Assembly: GCA_009731375.1 (NCBI GenBank)
Contig: BJOX01000268.1
Coordinates: forward strand, 297,113-361,112
DNA length: 64,000 nucleotides
From: Paulinella micropora
Taxonomy: Eukaryota; Cercozoa; Imbricatea; Euglyphida
Reading direction: 5' to 3'
In this document: positions 32,629 to 44,733 of the stretch, in pieces
Numbering within the stretch: the first letter of the stretch is position 1
Layout: the number at the start of each line of letters is the position of its first letter
Notes under the pieces: generated by a model
Database searches by the model: none
What the model saw: only the letters and a program-made list of their open reading frames with translations
What the model was told of the DNA's origin: nothing
Translations under genes and position numbers: made by a program

Positions 32629-35322
32629 TCATTCCACCACCTCGAAACGATTACCTTGAGTAGTGTCCGGGTAGGATGACGTATCGGTCTCCGAGGCAGT
32701 GTTGTAGGCCTGAGCTCGACCGAAATTTGGGTTGGAGCTTGCCCACGAGCCTCCTCCTCCTCTGGGTGGGGGGGCTGGAGCTCGAACAGCTCTCCCTCCA
32801 TAAGGGGTATATCCCCGACCTCCTCCTCTTCCTCTCTGAGGGGTTCCCTGCCACCTCGAGGCTCCTCTCCATGTTCCTCGTCCTCCTCCTCCTCCTCCTC
32901 CTCCTCGTCCTCCTGCTCCTGCTCCTCCTTCTCGTCCTCTTTGAGAGGCCTTTAAGTTCTTTTGTCTCTCCCTTTCCTCCTTCTTCTCCTTCATCCTCTT
33001 CATGTAGGTAATGATTGCCTCTCGTAACTCCTCATCATCACACATATTGGCATACCAACCTTCGTTCACAGCGGCAATCTGAAGCATATTGAAAAGGCCC
33101 GGTTCCTTGCCTTCCGTCCTGCTCAGAAAATTTGCCCTTGCTGTTGGGTTCTGCCTATCATGATTGAAAGAGCAGTCTCTGTTCTCCATCTGTGCCTTAC
33201 ACTGCAAGCCCGCGAACCACCTCCAACATGCGGTCTTCAGGTCTGGCTCTCTCTGTCTCTTCCAACCGGCAACTCTGTTTGTGTACGTGGCTTGTGCGCC
33301 AACAGGTACACCGCCTGCCTGTGCCGTATGTGCCTCCGTGAGCGAGTCCATGTTTGAGCATGCACTCATCACTTCTTGAAACAGTGCTGACGGAGCAACG
33401 CTTTGAACCGTATTTTCGAACACGTGTGTCTCGAGGAAGTTCTTGGACTTCACTGAGCTAAACGTCGAGCATTGTTGTATGAGCTGAGTAAGCTTACTCG
33501 GGTTAACTGTGTGTAACGCCGAAAAGAAATAGAGGATGATCGACTTGCGGCCATAGAATAGCCCATAGGAGGAAACTACCTCCGTAAGGGTCGCCGCCAA
33601 GCCAACAGCACTCCTCAAACTCATCGCCACTGTCTCAAAGATTTCAAATCCTATGAGAGTACCAGTGCAGAGATGCTGGTATCCATGAGATTGAAAATAT
33701 GAAATGAGTGTGGCCACCGCCAGTTCACACTGAGCGTCTAGGCCTGTTGCATTGTTTCTCTTAATCTCCTCCTTCTTTCTCAAAAACTTGTACTGTGTCA
33801 GATCAAATCCCTCCGAGACTAGAGATTGGTCAAAAACAGTAACAAGGGCCTCGTATTCCTGCGTTTCGTCGCAAGGAAAAGCCTTCATGCAGGCATTGAT
33901 CTCTTTGAGCTTGCTCAAAAGCGAAGCATCAGAGTCTTTGTCTGAGCTCGTCTTGGCATATAGCATGAGACTTGCCACTCCTCCTTTCTTCCCCTTGAAG
34001 GCATTTATGATGTTCTGTCTGTCCTTCTTCTCCGTGTTTGTGACCACCACCGTAGTTGAGCCCGAGGGTGCAGGGGCTGGTGGGGCAGGAGCTGGTGGGG
34101 TCAAATATGTCGGAGGGTGTGTCTTTGCACCACTCACTTTTGCTTTCATTCTTTCCAGTCTCATCGTCTTCTCGAACTCCTCATTCTCTTTCGCCTTCTT
34201 CTTCTCAGATATCACCAGCTTTTGAGCATGAGTGATAAAGGCCACCAATTCAGAAGCAGATCTGAGAAAATTATATTTCTCCACATATTGGTCAACACCT
34301 GCTTTGTTGGCGACCGGTGGTGCGTTACTAAGTGATTTAAGGACAGAGTGATCCTTGGTAGGAATCCATCTCTTCCATGCCTCCTTGTGCAGTAACGCAC
34401 CCATCAACAGTCTGATCTTGGTCAGAACTCTGTCGGTCTTCTCTAACTCATCAATCACAGGATGAGTTTCTCCTGCTGCCTTAATGCTTTTTTCCATCTC
34501 TGCCTTCCCCTCCTCCAAGGCCTTTATTTCCATTGTAAAAAAATGAAATATGCCACTCGAGTTTTTCGAACCCAGATTGGTCTTCATTTTTGTTACATCG
34601 ACTGCCTCCTGACCAGTCGCGAGGAATCTGGCCGTTGCTCTTGGGTTTGTGTACTGGAGGTAACCCTCACATCGTGGGCCGTATGTACGTTCCCAAATCA
34701 GGGTTTGAGTGTACACCCCAAAGATAGCATCGAGTAATTCAAGGTGGGTGTGTGTGTCCCCAAACTTGATATGCTGTATCTTCTTTCTCTCTTCTGGATC
34801 AGAGACCAGTTTGCCGAGGAGCTGTGCTGTGTTTGATAATAGGATATAGACATCCTTTTTAGCACGACTTTTCTCTCTTCTTCGATCCTGAGGGATCCAC
34901 ACATAGGTGTCCTTTTCTAGCCCCATCTTGTTATCAAACTCTTCTTTAGTGAGGTCATAGTGGTCTTGCACCCACTGTTGTTCCTCCACTGTGATCTCCT
35001 CTCCATCACTATGAATCAAGTCGATCATTTTTCGTCCTCCTCCTCCCGTGTAGGCAGGTGGTAAGGGATTACCATATGCTCCTCCTCCTCCCGTCTCTTC
35101 TTGTTCAAATCCTCCTTCATCTTCGTCTCCTCCATATCTTCCTTCATCATCCCAGCCCTCTTCTACTCCTCCTCCTACTCCTTCATCTCCTCCTCCTCCT
35201 TCATTCAATCCTCCTCCTCCTGCTTCATTCAATCCTCTTCCTCCTCCTCCTCCTGCTTCTTCTTCTTCTCTTCTTTGATCTGCCTCCGAGAATTCACTCA
35301 CTTCGGCGATCTCTGTCGACAT
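32629..35322 (-). CDS. gag: Gypsy gag polyprotein with CCCH finger and RG-rich tail
   Basis: An 897-codon open frame starts about 790 nt inside the 5' LTR. The N-terminus (first ~110 residues) is acidic and Gly-rich. A long helical capsid-like region follows. Near residue 715 is a cysteine-histidine cluster of form C-x8-C-x8-C-x3-H (ACWRWFAGLQCK ... CSFNH), not the usual CCHC zinc knuckle. Near residue 800 an RG/GG-rich stretch (GGRGTWRGASRWQG) suggests RNA binding. The frame stops at TGA (32631-32629) and the pol frame continues in the same register straight after it. Structural role is known for the family; the exact domain limits are inferred. Confidence 0.85.
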   Translation of the reverse strand: MSTEIAEVSEFSEADQRREEEEAGGGGGRGLNEAGGGGLNEGGGGDEGVGGGVEEGWDDEGRYGGDEDEGGFEQEETGGGGAYGNPLPPAYTGGGGRKMIDLIHSDGEEITVEEQQWVQDHYDLTKEEFDNKMGLEKDTYVWIPQDRRREKSRAKKDVYILLSNTAQLLGKLVSDPEERKKIQHIKFGDTHTHLELLDAIFGVYTQTLIWERTYGPRCEGYLQYTNPRATARFLATGQEAVDVTKMKTNLGSKNSSGIFHFFTMEIKALEEGKAEMEKSIKAAGETHPVIDELEKTDRVLTKIRLLMGALLHKEAWKRWIPTKDHSVLKSLSNAPPVANKAGVDQYVEKYNFLRSASELVAFITHAQKLVISEKKKAKENEEFEKTMRLERMKAKVSGAKTHPPTYLTPPAPAPPAPAPSGSTTVVVTNTEKKDRQNIINAFKGKKGGVASLMLYAKTSSDKDSDASLLSKLKEINACMKAFPCDETQEYEALVTVFDQSLVSEGFDLTQYKFLRKKEEIKRNNATGLDAQCELAVATLISYFQSHGYQHLCTGTLIGFEIFETVAMSLRSAVGLAATLTEVVSSYGLFYGRKSIILYFFSALHTVNPSKLTQLIQQCSTFSSVKSKNFLETHVFENTVQSVAPSALFQEVMSACSNMDSLTEAHTAQAGGVPVGAQATYTNRVAGWKRQREPDLKTACWRWFAGLQCKAQMENRDCSFNHDRQNPTARANFLSRTEGKEPGLFNMLQIAAVNEGWYANMCDDEELREAIITYMKRMKEKKEERERQKNLKASQRGREGGAGAGGRGGGGGGGGRGTWRGASRWQGTPQRGRGGGRGYTPYGGRAVRAPAPPPRGGGGSWASSNPNFGRAQAYNTASETDTSSYPDTTQGNRFEVVE

Positions 35323-36108
35323 GATGTCGTAGTAGTGATCAACAGGAGGACAGTGTCAGCTCCTATGTTTGGTTTTTGTTCGTTTGTGTTCTGTTCCTCC
35401 TTCAGTCGATTGACTAGTGAAGAGAGAAACTAATAGAGAGGGTAGGATAAGATTCCCTGTCCTCTATGAAACACTGTTTGTATGTTTGTTTTTGTTTGAG
35501 AAAAATAGTCTTTGAGACTTTCTCCGATTTCTTGTTCTCCTTACTCAGATTACTTTCTCCTCCTTCTTTTCTATATTGTATCTAGTATGAGGCACTTGGA
35601 CCTACACACAGATAGTAATAGAGAAGCTAGAAAAGCTCTCCTTGAGAAGTCGACAGTCGGTCGGATAGGTTCTCAGACCTACCTTTAGAAAACGATCAGA
35701 GATTTGCAAAAATACTCTGACGTATGTGTGAGATAATGCAGATAAATGCACAAACTAGAAGGGTAGAGTGTTGTGCTCCTGTCCCTATGCTTGTTTGTGT
35801 TTTGTGTGTGTTCCTTCACTCTTCTGTCCACCTCCTTCTTCTTGGTCTCTGTGTGAGAACAGCAAGAACGACAGAGAGTTTGTATCTGATGTCTCCTTGT
35901 GAGCACACAGATACTGATTGGACTAGAGGATACGAGACACCTGCTTGCGACCAATCAAATTATTTGTTTTGTGAAAGAGTTATGAGGGAGCTGTGTTGGA
36001 GTATTTGTTTTCGTCTGACGTCCCCGTGTGAGACAGGTCAGTGAAAATTCACTCTGTTGCCTGTGTGGCAAAGCAGAAAGAAATCACCCTAGTGATGTGG
36101 ACTCCAAA

Positions 36109-36342
36109 TGTAATGCCCCCAACGATAGCTCGTAAAAAGTCGGTAATACAACCAAACAGTCCTCAAGAATGAGAATGATGTCTCGTTATATTAGCTCAGT
36201 GAAGCCAAAAAGGAAAACGGCAACAGACCAGGAATAAAATGGCATCAGGTCCAATCCGGACAAATAATACTGAAAAACAAACTGGTGCACCTGTCACCAG
36301 GAAAAGGTACTTTTTACCGGCTATCCGGGGGTGATGCCTACA
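36109..36342 (-). repeat. 5' LTR of the Gypsy element (right side of window)
   Basis: The 234 bp partner of 25752-25992 has the same TGTA...TACA ends. On the minus strand this is the promoter LTR upstream of gag. I could not identify a TATA box with confidence. Confidence 0.93.
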
Positions 36343-36464
36343 AAATGCAAATGCAAATGTAAATGTAAATGTAAATGTAAATGTAAATGTAAAGGTAAAT
36401 GTAATGTAATGTGTGTGTATGTATGTATGTATGTATATTTGTTGACTCCTCGGAAGAACAAAAG

Positions 36465-36495
<31 letters not shown>

Positions 36496-36600
36496 CAGAC
36501 AGACACTGCATGCACTGTACTGCCGACAGAAAGACAGAAAGATGCATGCGCAGGCCGGCGTCCGAGTCGACTGGCAGCTAGACACCTTTGTACCTGACTC
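36343..36600. other. Right flank of the Gypsy insertion
   Basis: (AAATGT)n continues the repeat seen left of the element. GTTGACTCCTCGGAAGAACA (36439) then repeats GTTGACTCCTCAGAAAAACA found at 25640, so the target carried a local duplication before or during insertion. Confidence 0.6.
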
Positions 36601-36639
36601 TTTCAACGTAGGATTTTATTATTAATGTATTTAATCATA

Positions 36640-36915
36640 TTGCTGTCGACATTCAAGACGTAAAAAATTGTTAAATTTCAGATTGTGGGTCAGATTTCGG
36701 ATCAAGTTTTGGTTGGAATTTCGATTTTGTGACAAAAATTTAAATTTCTCAAATTAACTGCTATATGCGTCCGCAAAAAACGGAAATTTTCGCAAAATAT
36801 TACCGCTAAATCGAGAAATTTGAAATTTTCACACAATCGAAAAAATAACTCAAAATCGAAATTCCAATCAAAATCTAAAAAGCCAGAATTTTTTTCTCTT
36901 GAATGTCGACAGCAG
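36640..36915. mobile_element. Palindromic MITE, copy 1 (TA target site)
   Basis: A 276-bp element begins TTGCTGTCGACATTCAAGAC and ends with its near-perfect reverse complement CTTGAATGTCGACAGCAG. Flanking TA on both sides (36638-36639 and 36916-36917) fits a Tc1/mariner-type target duplication. The interior is A/T-rich and also largely self-complementary. Confidence 0.82.
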
Positions 36916-36934
36916 TACCGACGGTAGGGATGTA

Positions 36935-37208
36935 TTGCTGTTGACATTCAAGACAACAAAAAAAATTGATTTTTCTGTTTTGGTTGGAATTTCAGTTTTG
37001 GTTGGAATTTTGATTTTGGGTGAAAATTTGAATTTTTCAAATTAACGGCTATATTCGTCCGCAAAATATCGTAAATTTTCGCGAAATGTTACCGTTAAAT
37101 TTGAAAATTTGAATTTTTGTCACAAAAATGAAAAACTGTCACAAAAATGAAAATCTGACACAAAAATGAAAAACTAATTTTTGTTGTTGTCTTGAATGTC
37201 AACAGCAA
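36935..37208. mobile_element. Palindromic MITE, copy 2 (TA target site)
   Basis: A 274-bp element begins TTGCTGTTGACATTCAAGAC and ends GTCTTGAATGTCAACAGCAA, a perfect inverted pair. TA flanks both ends (36933-36934 and 37209-37210). It lies 19 bp from copy 1. Confidence 0.88.
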
Positions 37209-37210
37209 TA

Positions 37211-38820
37211 CATGACTAAAATCGACCCCCTGGAAATTAAATAAAAGTATTTAGGCCTTGCGTGCGGTGCTAAAACTAAGAGAAATAGCTATTGAAGAGC
37301 TTCAGAGAGTGAAAACTCCGGTCGGTAGGTCAAAAAAACAGTCATTTCCTGAATTTTGGCTTTTTTGGCCTGTGAGGATGGCAGAAACAGGATCGGTATG
37401 TAGCCGGTCGGAAGCGGCCGGCAGCGGCGGTGGGCTAGCCAGATCGGTTGGGATCTGGAGAAGAGTGAAACACTAATTTCAAGTCAATACAGCATTTCTG
37501 TGTGGTGAGCGGGCCTTGTTTTGGGCAAGTTTAGGGTCTGAAAAAGCGATTTTTCAATTTTTAAATCGTGAGATGAAGCTGTTGACGAGTTGGGATGAGG
37601 ATGTTGAAAGTATTTATCGAAGCGCAAGTATCAAGGCTTTAATATCTTACTAAATACAGATAGCTGAGCGGCCACTTACTACTTTTTCTGGCTGATTGAA
37701 AATGTAACGATCATATTTCAAAATCATGCTTCAAGCAACTGCCCTGTTGATCAACGCTCTGCTGTCTCATGAGTGAATTGCTGCTAAAAACACAGACTAG
37801 GGCAATGGATAAAGCTGGGAAAACAAGCGCAGCTAATAAAAAGTCAGCAAGGCTGTCCTGTGGCACTTGACTTGAGGTGGCTCAGCCTAGCAAAAATAGT
37901 GAATTTCCTACCCAAAAGACAAGGACGTAAGTAACCTATCACAGCAAGGCCGAACCACAAATACATCGAAATCAATTACAAAAAGATGTTTAAAGGTGAT
38001 ACAGAAAGCCTTGGGTCGCTATGAGGTGGTTATGTAAGATGTTTTTCAACAGCATGAAAGAGATCTTAAGATTTTTTCCCAAAAACAGTCTCAGTTAATT
38101 TCGGAATATTTGATCATTGCGATGTCATTAGGTGGTTTAAAAACGCTCTAAAACAAGCAGAAAACATAAAATTGATTATGCTACTTATAAATCAGGCTCT
38201 TGGAACACAGCAAAAGCTTTTCCCTTGGTTCCCACATGATAGTCTATCTTGGAATAAATTACGTGGAGGGCTCAAAAATAAAACCGATGCTGACAGTATT
38301 ATCTGCCAAAATGCAGTATTATTCCGTAAGGTTAAGCATAAACCCGACGATTGATGTATGCTTAACATGATATTGAAGCAATGAGAAGTCTTTCTTGGAA
38401 GCTGGAGGCCGTCGGACTTGGGAAAAATCCCGAAATTCCTTCGAAAATCCTAAAGGAATCCCAGAGTCCCGGACCAACCCCGACCTCACCAATCACTACA
38501 AACTCGTGCCGCTTGCGGAGCCGCACTGCAACTCAGCTCAAAAAGAAAGAATTGTTGAGAAATCATAACTTGGGAGGCTGTCGGACTTGGGAAAATAATC
38601 TAAAATTCTTGCAACCCTAGTGGCAAAGCATCAAAAACCGGAACGGCCCCGACCACACAAGCGCTACAAGCGAGAACTTCCTGCTCGCCTTGGGCGATAA
38701 AGCAAGAATACAGAACGAATCGATAAGAATATATGACCTGGAAGGCACTTCGACTTGCGGAATAGCGTAAAAGAACAGTAGCACACATGGAGGAGGAGAA
38801 AGAATAGGACTAAGAGGAGA
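37211..38820. other. Ordinary-complexity spacer, nothing recognised
   Basis: No coding frame with recognisable motifs. A short repeated phrase (GGCCGTCGGACTTGGGAAAA at 38406, GGCTGTCGGACTTGGGAAAA at 38576) suggests a decayed tandem or dispersed element. Confidence 0.5.
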
Positions 38821-38824
38821 GGAG

Positions 38825-39092
38825 ATGGAGGAACAGGAGGAGGAGCAGGAGGAGGAGCAGCAGAATCAGGAGCAGGAGGAGGAGCGGAAGGAGGAGCGGA
38901 AGGAGGAGCAAGAGGAGGAGGAGGAGGAAGACGAAGAAGAAGAAGAAGAAGAAGAAGAAGAAGAAGAAGAAGAAGAAGAAGAAGAAGAATCAAGAAGAAG
39001 AATCAAGAAGAAGAAGAATCAAGAAGAAGAAGAATCAAGAAGAAGAAGAAGAAGAAGAAGAAGAAGAAGAAGGAGGAGGAGGAGGAGGAGAA

Positions 39093-39134
<42 letters not shown>

Positions 39135-39441
39135 CTAGTAGTAGTACTAGTAGTAGTACTAGTACTAGTAGAAAAAGAAGAAGAAGAAGAAGAAGAAGAA
39201 GAAGAAGAAGAAGAAGAAGAAGAAGAAGAAAAGAAGAAGGTGGTATGTATGCATGTATGTATGTACTTATTTATTTATACATCAATACATCAATACATCA
39301 ACACGTACATACATACATACATACATACATACATGCATGCAAATGCATGCATGCATACATACATACATACATACATGGCATGCATACATGCATACATGCA
39401 TGCATGCCATACATACATGCATACATGAATACATGCATACA

Positions 39442-39473
<32 letters not shown>

Positions 39474-39507
39474 CATACATGCATACATGCATGCATGTAT
39501 GCATACA

Positions 39508-39539
<32 letters not shown>

Positions 39540-40192
39540 CATACATACATACATACATACATGCATGCATACATGCATGCATGCATACATACATGCATAC
39601 ATACATACATACATACATACATACATACATACATACATACATACAAACATACAGGCATGCATTACATGCATTACATGCATTACATGCATTACATACATTA
39701 CATGCATTACATGCATTACATACATTACATACATTACATTACATACATTACATACATTACATACATTACCTACGTTACCTATGTTACCTACGTTACCTAC
39801 GTTACCTACGTTACATTACCTATATTACCTATATTACCTACTTTACCTACATTACCTACATTACCTACATTACATACATTACCTACATTACCTACATTAC
39901 CTACATTACCTACATTACCTACATTACCTATATTACCCGTATTAACTACGTTACCTACATTACCTACATTACATACATTACATACAGTACATACAGTACA
40001 TACAGTACATACAGTACATACATTACCTACATGACATACATTACATACATATATACATTACATGTATTACATACATTACATACATTACATACATTACATA
40101 CATACATACATACATACATAGATACATACATACACTCACACACACATACACTCACACACACACACACACACACCTGCACACACACACACACA

Positions 40193-40243
<51 letters not shown>

Positions 40244-40277
40244 CATACACACATACATACACTCACACATACATACA

Positions 40278-40322
<45 letters not shown>

Positions 40323-41184
40323 ACACACACAAACACACACACCCAAACACACACACACACACATACACACACAAACACACACAAACACACACACACACAC
40401 ACACACACACATGCACACATACACACACACACACACATGTACACACACACACACACACACNNNNNNNNNNNNNNNNNNNNNNNNNNNNNNNNNNNNNNNN
40501 NNNNNNNNNNNNNNNNNNNNNNNNNNNNNNNNNNNNNNNNNNNNNNNNNNNNNNNNNNNNNNNNNNNNNNNNNNNNNNNNNNNNNNNNNNNNNNNNNNNN
40601 NNNNNNNNNNNNNNNNNNNNNNNNNNNNNNNNNNNNNNNNNNNNNNNNNNNNNNNNNNNNNNNNNNNNNNNNNNNNNNNNNNNNNNNNNNNNNNNNNNNN
40701 NNNNNNNNNNNNNNNNNNNNNNNNNNNNNNNNNNNNNNNNNNNNNNNNNNNNNNNNNNNNNNNNNNNNNNNNNNNNNNNNNNNNNNNNNNNNNNNNNNNN
40801 NNNNNNNNNNNNNNNNNNNNNNNNNNNNNNNNNNNNNNNNNNNNNNNNNNNNNNNNNNNNNNNNNNNNNNNNNNNNNNNNNNNNNNNNNNNNNNNNNNNN
40901 NNNNNNNNNNNNNNNNNNNNNNNNNNNNNNNNNNNNNNNNNNNNNNNNNNNNNNNNNNNNNNNNNNNNNNNNNNNNNNNNNNNNNNNNNNNNNNNNNNNN
41001 NNNNNNNNNNNNNNNNNNNNNNNNNNNNNNNNNNNNNNNNNNNNNNNNNNNNNNNNNNNNNNNNNNNNNNNNNNNNNNNNNNNNNNNNNNNNNNNNNNNN
41101 NNNNNNNNNNNNNNNNNNNNNNNNNNNNNNNNNNNNNNNNNNNNNNNNNNNNNNNNNNNNNNNNNNNNNNNNNNNNNNNNNNNN

Positions 41185-41269
<85 letters not shown>

Positions 41270-41464
41270 AACACTGTGACAAACACAAACACAAACACAA
41301 ACACAAACACACACACACACACCACACCACACACACCACACCACACATACACACACACACACAGACACATAAGCTCACACACACACACACACACACATGC
41401 ACACAAACACACATGCACACACACACACACATACACACACACAACACACACACATACATACATG

Positions 41465-41496
<32 letters not shown>

Positions 41497-41520
41497 GACA
41501 CACACACACACACACACAGG
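38825..41520. repeat. Large simple-repeat field: (GAA)n, (ACAT)n, (AC)n
   Basis: Purine-rich GGAG/GAA units (38825-39240) include a short AGT/ACT block at 39098-39170. (ACAT)n and TTACATACA/TTACCTACA units follow (39244-40250), then (AC)n to 41520 with N gap 40461-41184. The long apparent open frames are repeat translations. Confidence 0.95.
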
Positions 41521-43500
41521 CTGTTACAAAAGCAACATAGGCTGAGCAGAGATCCCCCTATCAACTATCCGATATTGTCATGCAGAGACAGCAACTACAC
41601 TGCCAAAATAAGTCGAACTATTCGGGTCAAGTTAGAAATAGCAGCTGAGACTACCTGGAAAGTTCATTGCTGTTCTCAGAAGCTCCCAGGGCTGGCTCTA
41701 ATCTTGTAGGTTTGTTTTGTTATAGTACACTGGTCTGAAGTCGGGCTAATCTTTCCCGACTTGTGCCCTAACCGGTCAAAAAAAAGTTTTTGGAGCCCGG
41801 AAATCCATCGCAACGCACGGTGAATTCGTTTCTCGGACTGCTCAATAAACGGTATAACCAGGACCGTATTTCCCAGGACGAAACTGCGGTATCGTTTCGA
41901 ATTGTCGGGCGCTCACGCTTAACTTTGACGGAGTTGGCGAAAACATTCACATCTGTGACAAAACCATGGCAAAAATACGGTGGCTCAATGCCTTTTTTCC
42001 TCGCTGGGCGGCCGGGTTACATTCGTGACGACAGCTTTTTCCACCTTCTCCCTTGGTTCCCAAGCACCAGAAAACCTGCTGGTTGAGCAGCCAACAGCAA
42101 CCGCGTGATGCACATATCCTGTGGACCTTTTCACTATTGTTGGTTTCCTCCCTGCACACCTTTTCCAAGCTCCTGAGCCACTCTAAGTTTGCTCTATCGA
42201 AAACAGGACTGCCATTTGCTTCACGACTGCTTTCACCCCAAGCCTGGCTTCCTTTGTGCAACCATTCACATATTCATGTACACACATATCATGAGAGTGT
42301 GCAGAACCAGTTCATCCGCCAGCAGCTCTCTGTTTCCATCGCGTTTGCTGGCTTCCTCCGACCACCTCTGAATGTATTTTTCCTCTTACTTGGACCCAGC
42401 TGCCCCGTGCGTCTCGGAACAGAGTTACATATCCGCTCCACTGGTTGGACACATTGGTCTGACTACTTAGCTAACTGATTCGGTTCATCCCCTTACGAGG
42501 GCATGCAATTTCTATTCTCCAGTCTTGTTCAAACTCATCACCCTCTTTTTTTACTCAATTTTTACTAGTTTTTCGCTTTTTTCAAATGCACAGTGTTCAC
42601 CACAGCTTCACATCTGATCCTCATATTTTGTAAATTGTCATGTGGTACAAAAAGGTTACTGATCATGCTATTTTTATTAAAATCCGTGACCCTTCACTTT
42701 TTCCATATACATCCCTAAACTGTACCGGCCCACGGTAAAATGATGGCTAAAATCCTATAAAGGCTGGTAACTGTTGCCACGCCTTTTAAGTGTTTAAATT
42801 AATTAGTACTTATTAATCGAATTCAGGATATTGTAAACAGACTCTGGCTGTTACACCACAACGCTGTTCACAGTAATGAAAACGGAGACAGGTATCGAAC
42901 GATGCGTTCCAAAAACCACTGTAGTAGGCCCGGGCTGCCAAAGCTTCCCTTCCTATGTGTCAATATATATAGGAATGACCGTCACCACTGCACCCCTTTG
43001 ACAGTCGCCTCGGCCCCAGTCTGAGTCGGCGATGGTCTTGGGCCCAAAAGCCAGTTTGCAGTGCCAGAGTCTTCAGGCGCTGGCTAGGCTCATAACCCTT
43101 TGTACTAAGAGTCGGGGCTAAGTTCAATTTTTAGATAGTATTAATATGATATTGAACACGTCACTAGGCCACTGGCAACCACAAACAGCCAAAGCTTTGA
43201 AGAATGTTGATTTTACCGTTACACTCAGAGTGACTCATGATATGGAGAAAATAGATAATTGCGTATCATGCCGGCCGGACACTTTGAATCATCTTACAAT
43301 ACGGTTCAGATCATCATGGAGCAGATGACCTGGATACCTCAATCTGATTCTCTCTAGCATCGTCCCTGTCTTTCTGCACCCGGGCCTTTTCTTGCATTCA
43401 AACGCTTGAGTTCCCTCGCGTCAGACTCTTTCTGCTTTTTCTCGCTGCCAACAATGTCCGGGCCTCAACGCTGAGAGTCTGGGCAAGGAATGGACACGGT
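41521..43500. other. Unique-looking sequence without recognised genes
   Basis: About 2 kb of normal complexity. Short open frames (for example 41790-42086) show no family motif that I recognise, and none has flanking splice sites that link to others. Confidence 0.5.
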
Positions 43501-44119
43501 TTTCTGTTCGTGAGGCGTTGCCTGAGGCTAAGCTTCAAACTTTGGGTTCAGCGTTCTCAATCTGACATTCTTTCTTTCTCTCAAGGACATCTTCTCCATC
43601 TCTCGACTGACAAAATTCGTGCTTTGGGTACTGCTGCCAGGTTGACTTGTCTCATTGAAAAACAAAAAGCTAACCCACCCCTTCTTAAGACCCCTTGTGA
43701 CCCTGCTCCCTATATTCACATAGTCTGCCGAGACAATACCAAGGGCAAGTGCAGTCGTACAAGCTGCAAGTACCTGCATATTTATCCAGACATTCCGGGT
43801 CGGCAGCAGCAGCAACGAACACAGCAACCGCGTCGTTCTCGTGAGTCTCGTCGTAGACAGAAAAGGCAGGAGAAGGAGAATAAAGTGCAGGACAAGGAGG
43901 AGAGGGAAAGGAAGAATAAGGAAGTCGAGGGAAACGACTCGCAGACTCATATATCTACTGTTACTACTTCTGTCTCTTCTGTCTCTTCTGCCTCTTCTTT
44001 CTCTTCTGTCTCTTCTAATTCCTCTGTTTCTTCTGTTTCTCCTCCTAATAACAATGATAACAATGACAGTAATAATTATGAAAATGTTGATCATAACGAT
44101 AATAATAATTGTAATAATC

Positions 44120-44157
<38 letters not shown>

Positions 44158-44199
44158 AACAACGAAAACAACAACAAGAACGACAACAAAAACAAGTTG

Positions 44200-44237
<38 letters not shown>

Positions 44238-44298
44238 GGATGACAACGACGACAGTAGCAACAACCACATCAGCAACAGCAAACACAACAAACACAGC

Positions 44299-44339
<41 letters not shown>

Positions 44340-44733
44340 AAGTACAACAACAACGACGACACCAACTACAAAAACGACAATGAAGGTCAAGAAGAAAAAA
44401 GAAGACAAAAAAGCTGAAAAAGAGAAAGTAGATGAAGAAGAAGATGAAGAAGATGAAGAAGATGAAGAAGATGAAGAAGATGATGAGGATGATGAAGGGG
44501 GTGATCATGAAGATGGTGATGAAGATGATGTAGATGAAGATGATGAAGATGAAGATGATGAAGGTGATGAAGATGGTGGAGAAGGAAGTGAAGAGGAAGA
44601 AGAAGAAGAAGAGGAAAAAGAAGAAGAAGAAGAAGAAGAAGAAGACGAAGAAGAAGAAGAAGAAGAAGAAGAAGGACAACAACAACATCAGCAACGACAG
44701 CGACAACCATATGTAATTTCACGACCATTTTAA
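43447..44733 (+). pseudogene. Gag/ORF1-like ORF with CCCH finger and low-complexity tail
   Basis: From 43468 one frame reads NAESLGKEWTRFSVREALPE and stops at 43563. The adjoining frame continues from about 43560 (FSQGHLLHLSTDKIRALGTA), which looks like a frameshift. A C-x7-C-x4-C-x3-H finger (CRDNTKGKCSRTSCKYLH) lies near 43726-43779. A basic Arg/Gln/Lys stretch, a Ser-rich stretch, poly-Asn and poly-Glu/Asp encoded by CAA-, GAA- and GAT-type repeats follow to TAA at 44731. Single CCCH fingers with basic tails occur in ORF1 or gag of retroelements; that assignment is inferred. Confidence 0.45.

Larger units (their letters stand above)
25752..36342 (-). mobile_element. Ty3/Gypsy-type LTR retrotransposon, nearly complete
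   Basis: Two direct repeats of 241 and 234 bp, each with TG...CA ends, enclose gag and pol read on the minus strand. By eye the LTRs differ by about three substitutions and three small indels (roughly 98-99% alike), so insertion was recent. Both sides carry AAAT next to the LTR (25748-25751 and 36343-36346), which could be the target-site duplication, although the target is itself an AAATG-rich repeat. The domain order protease-RT-RNase H-integrase identifies the Gypsy class. The 3' part of pol is interrupted by an N gap and by another repeat. The element is about 10.6 kb. Confidence 0.93.

Noticed and set aside
34698-34904. Small frames within gag on other strands and frames
   Set aside because: They overlap the 897-codon gag frame and have no independent support.
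38825-41545. 906-codon open frame on the plus strand
   Set aside because: Composed of GAA, ACAT and AC repeats plus an N gap; no conserved motif.
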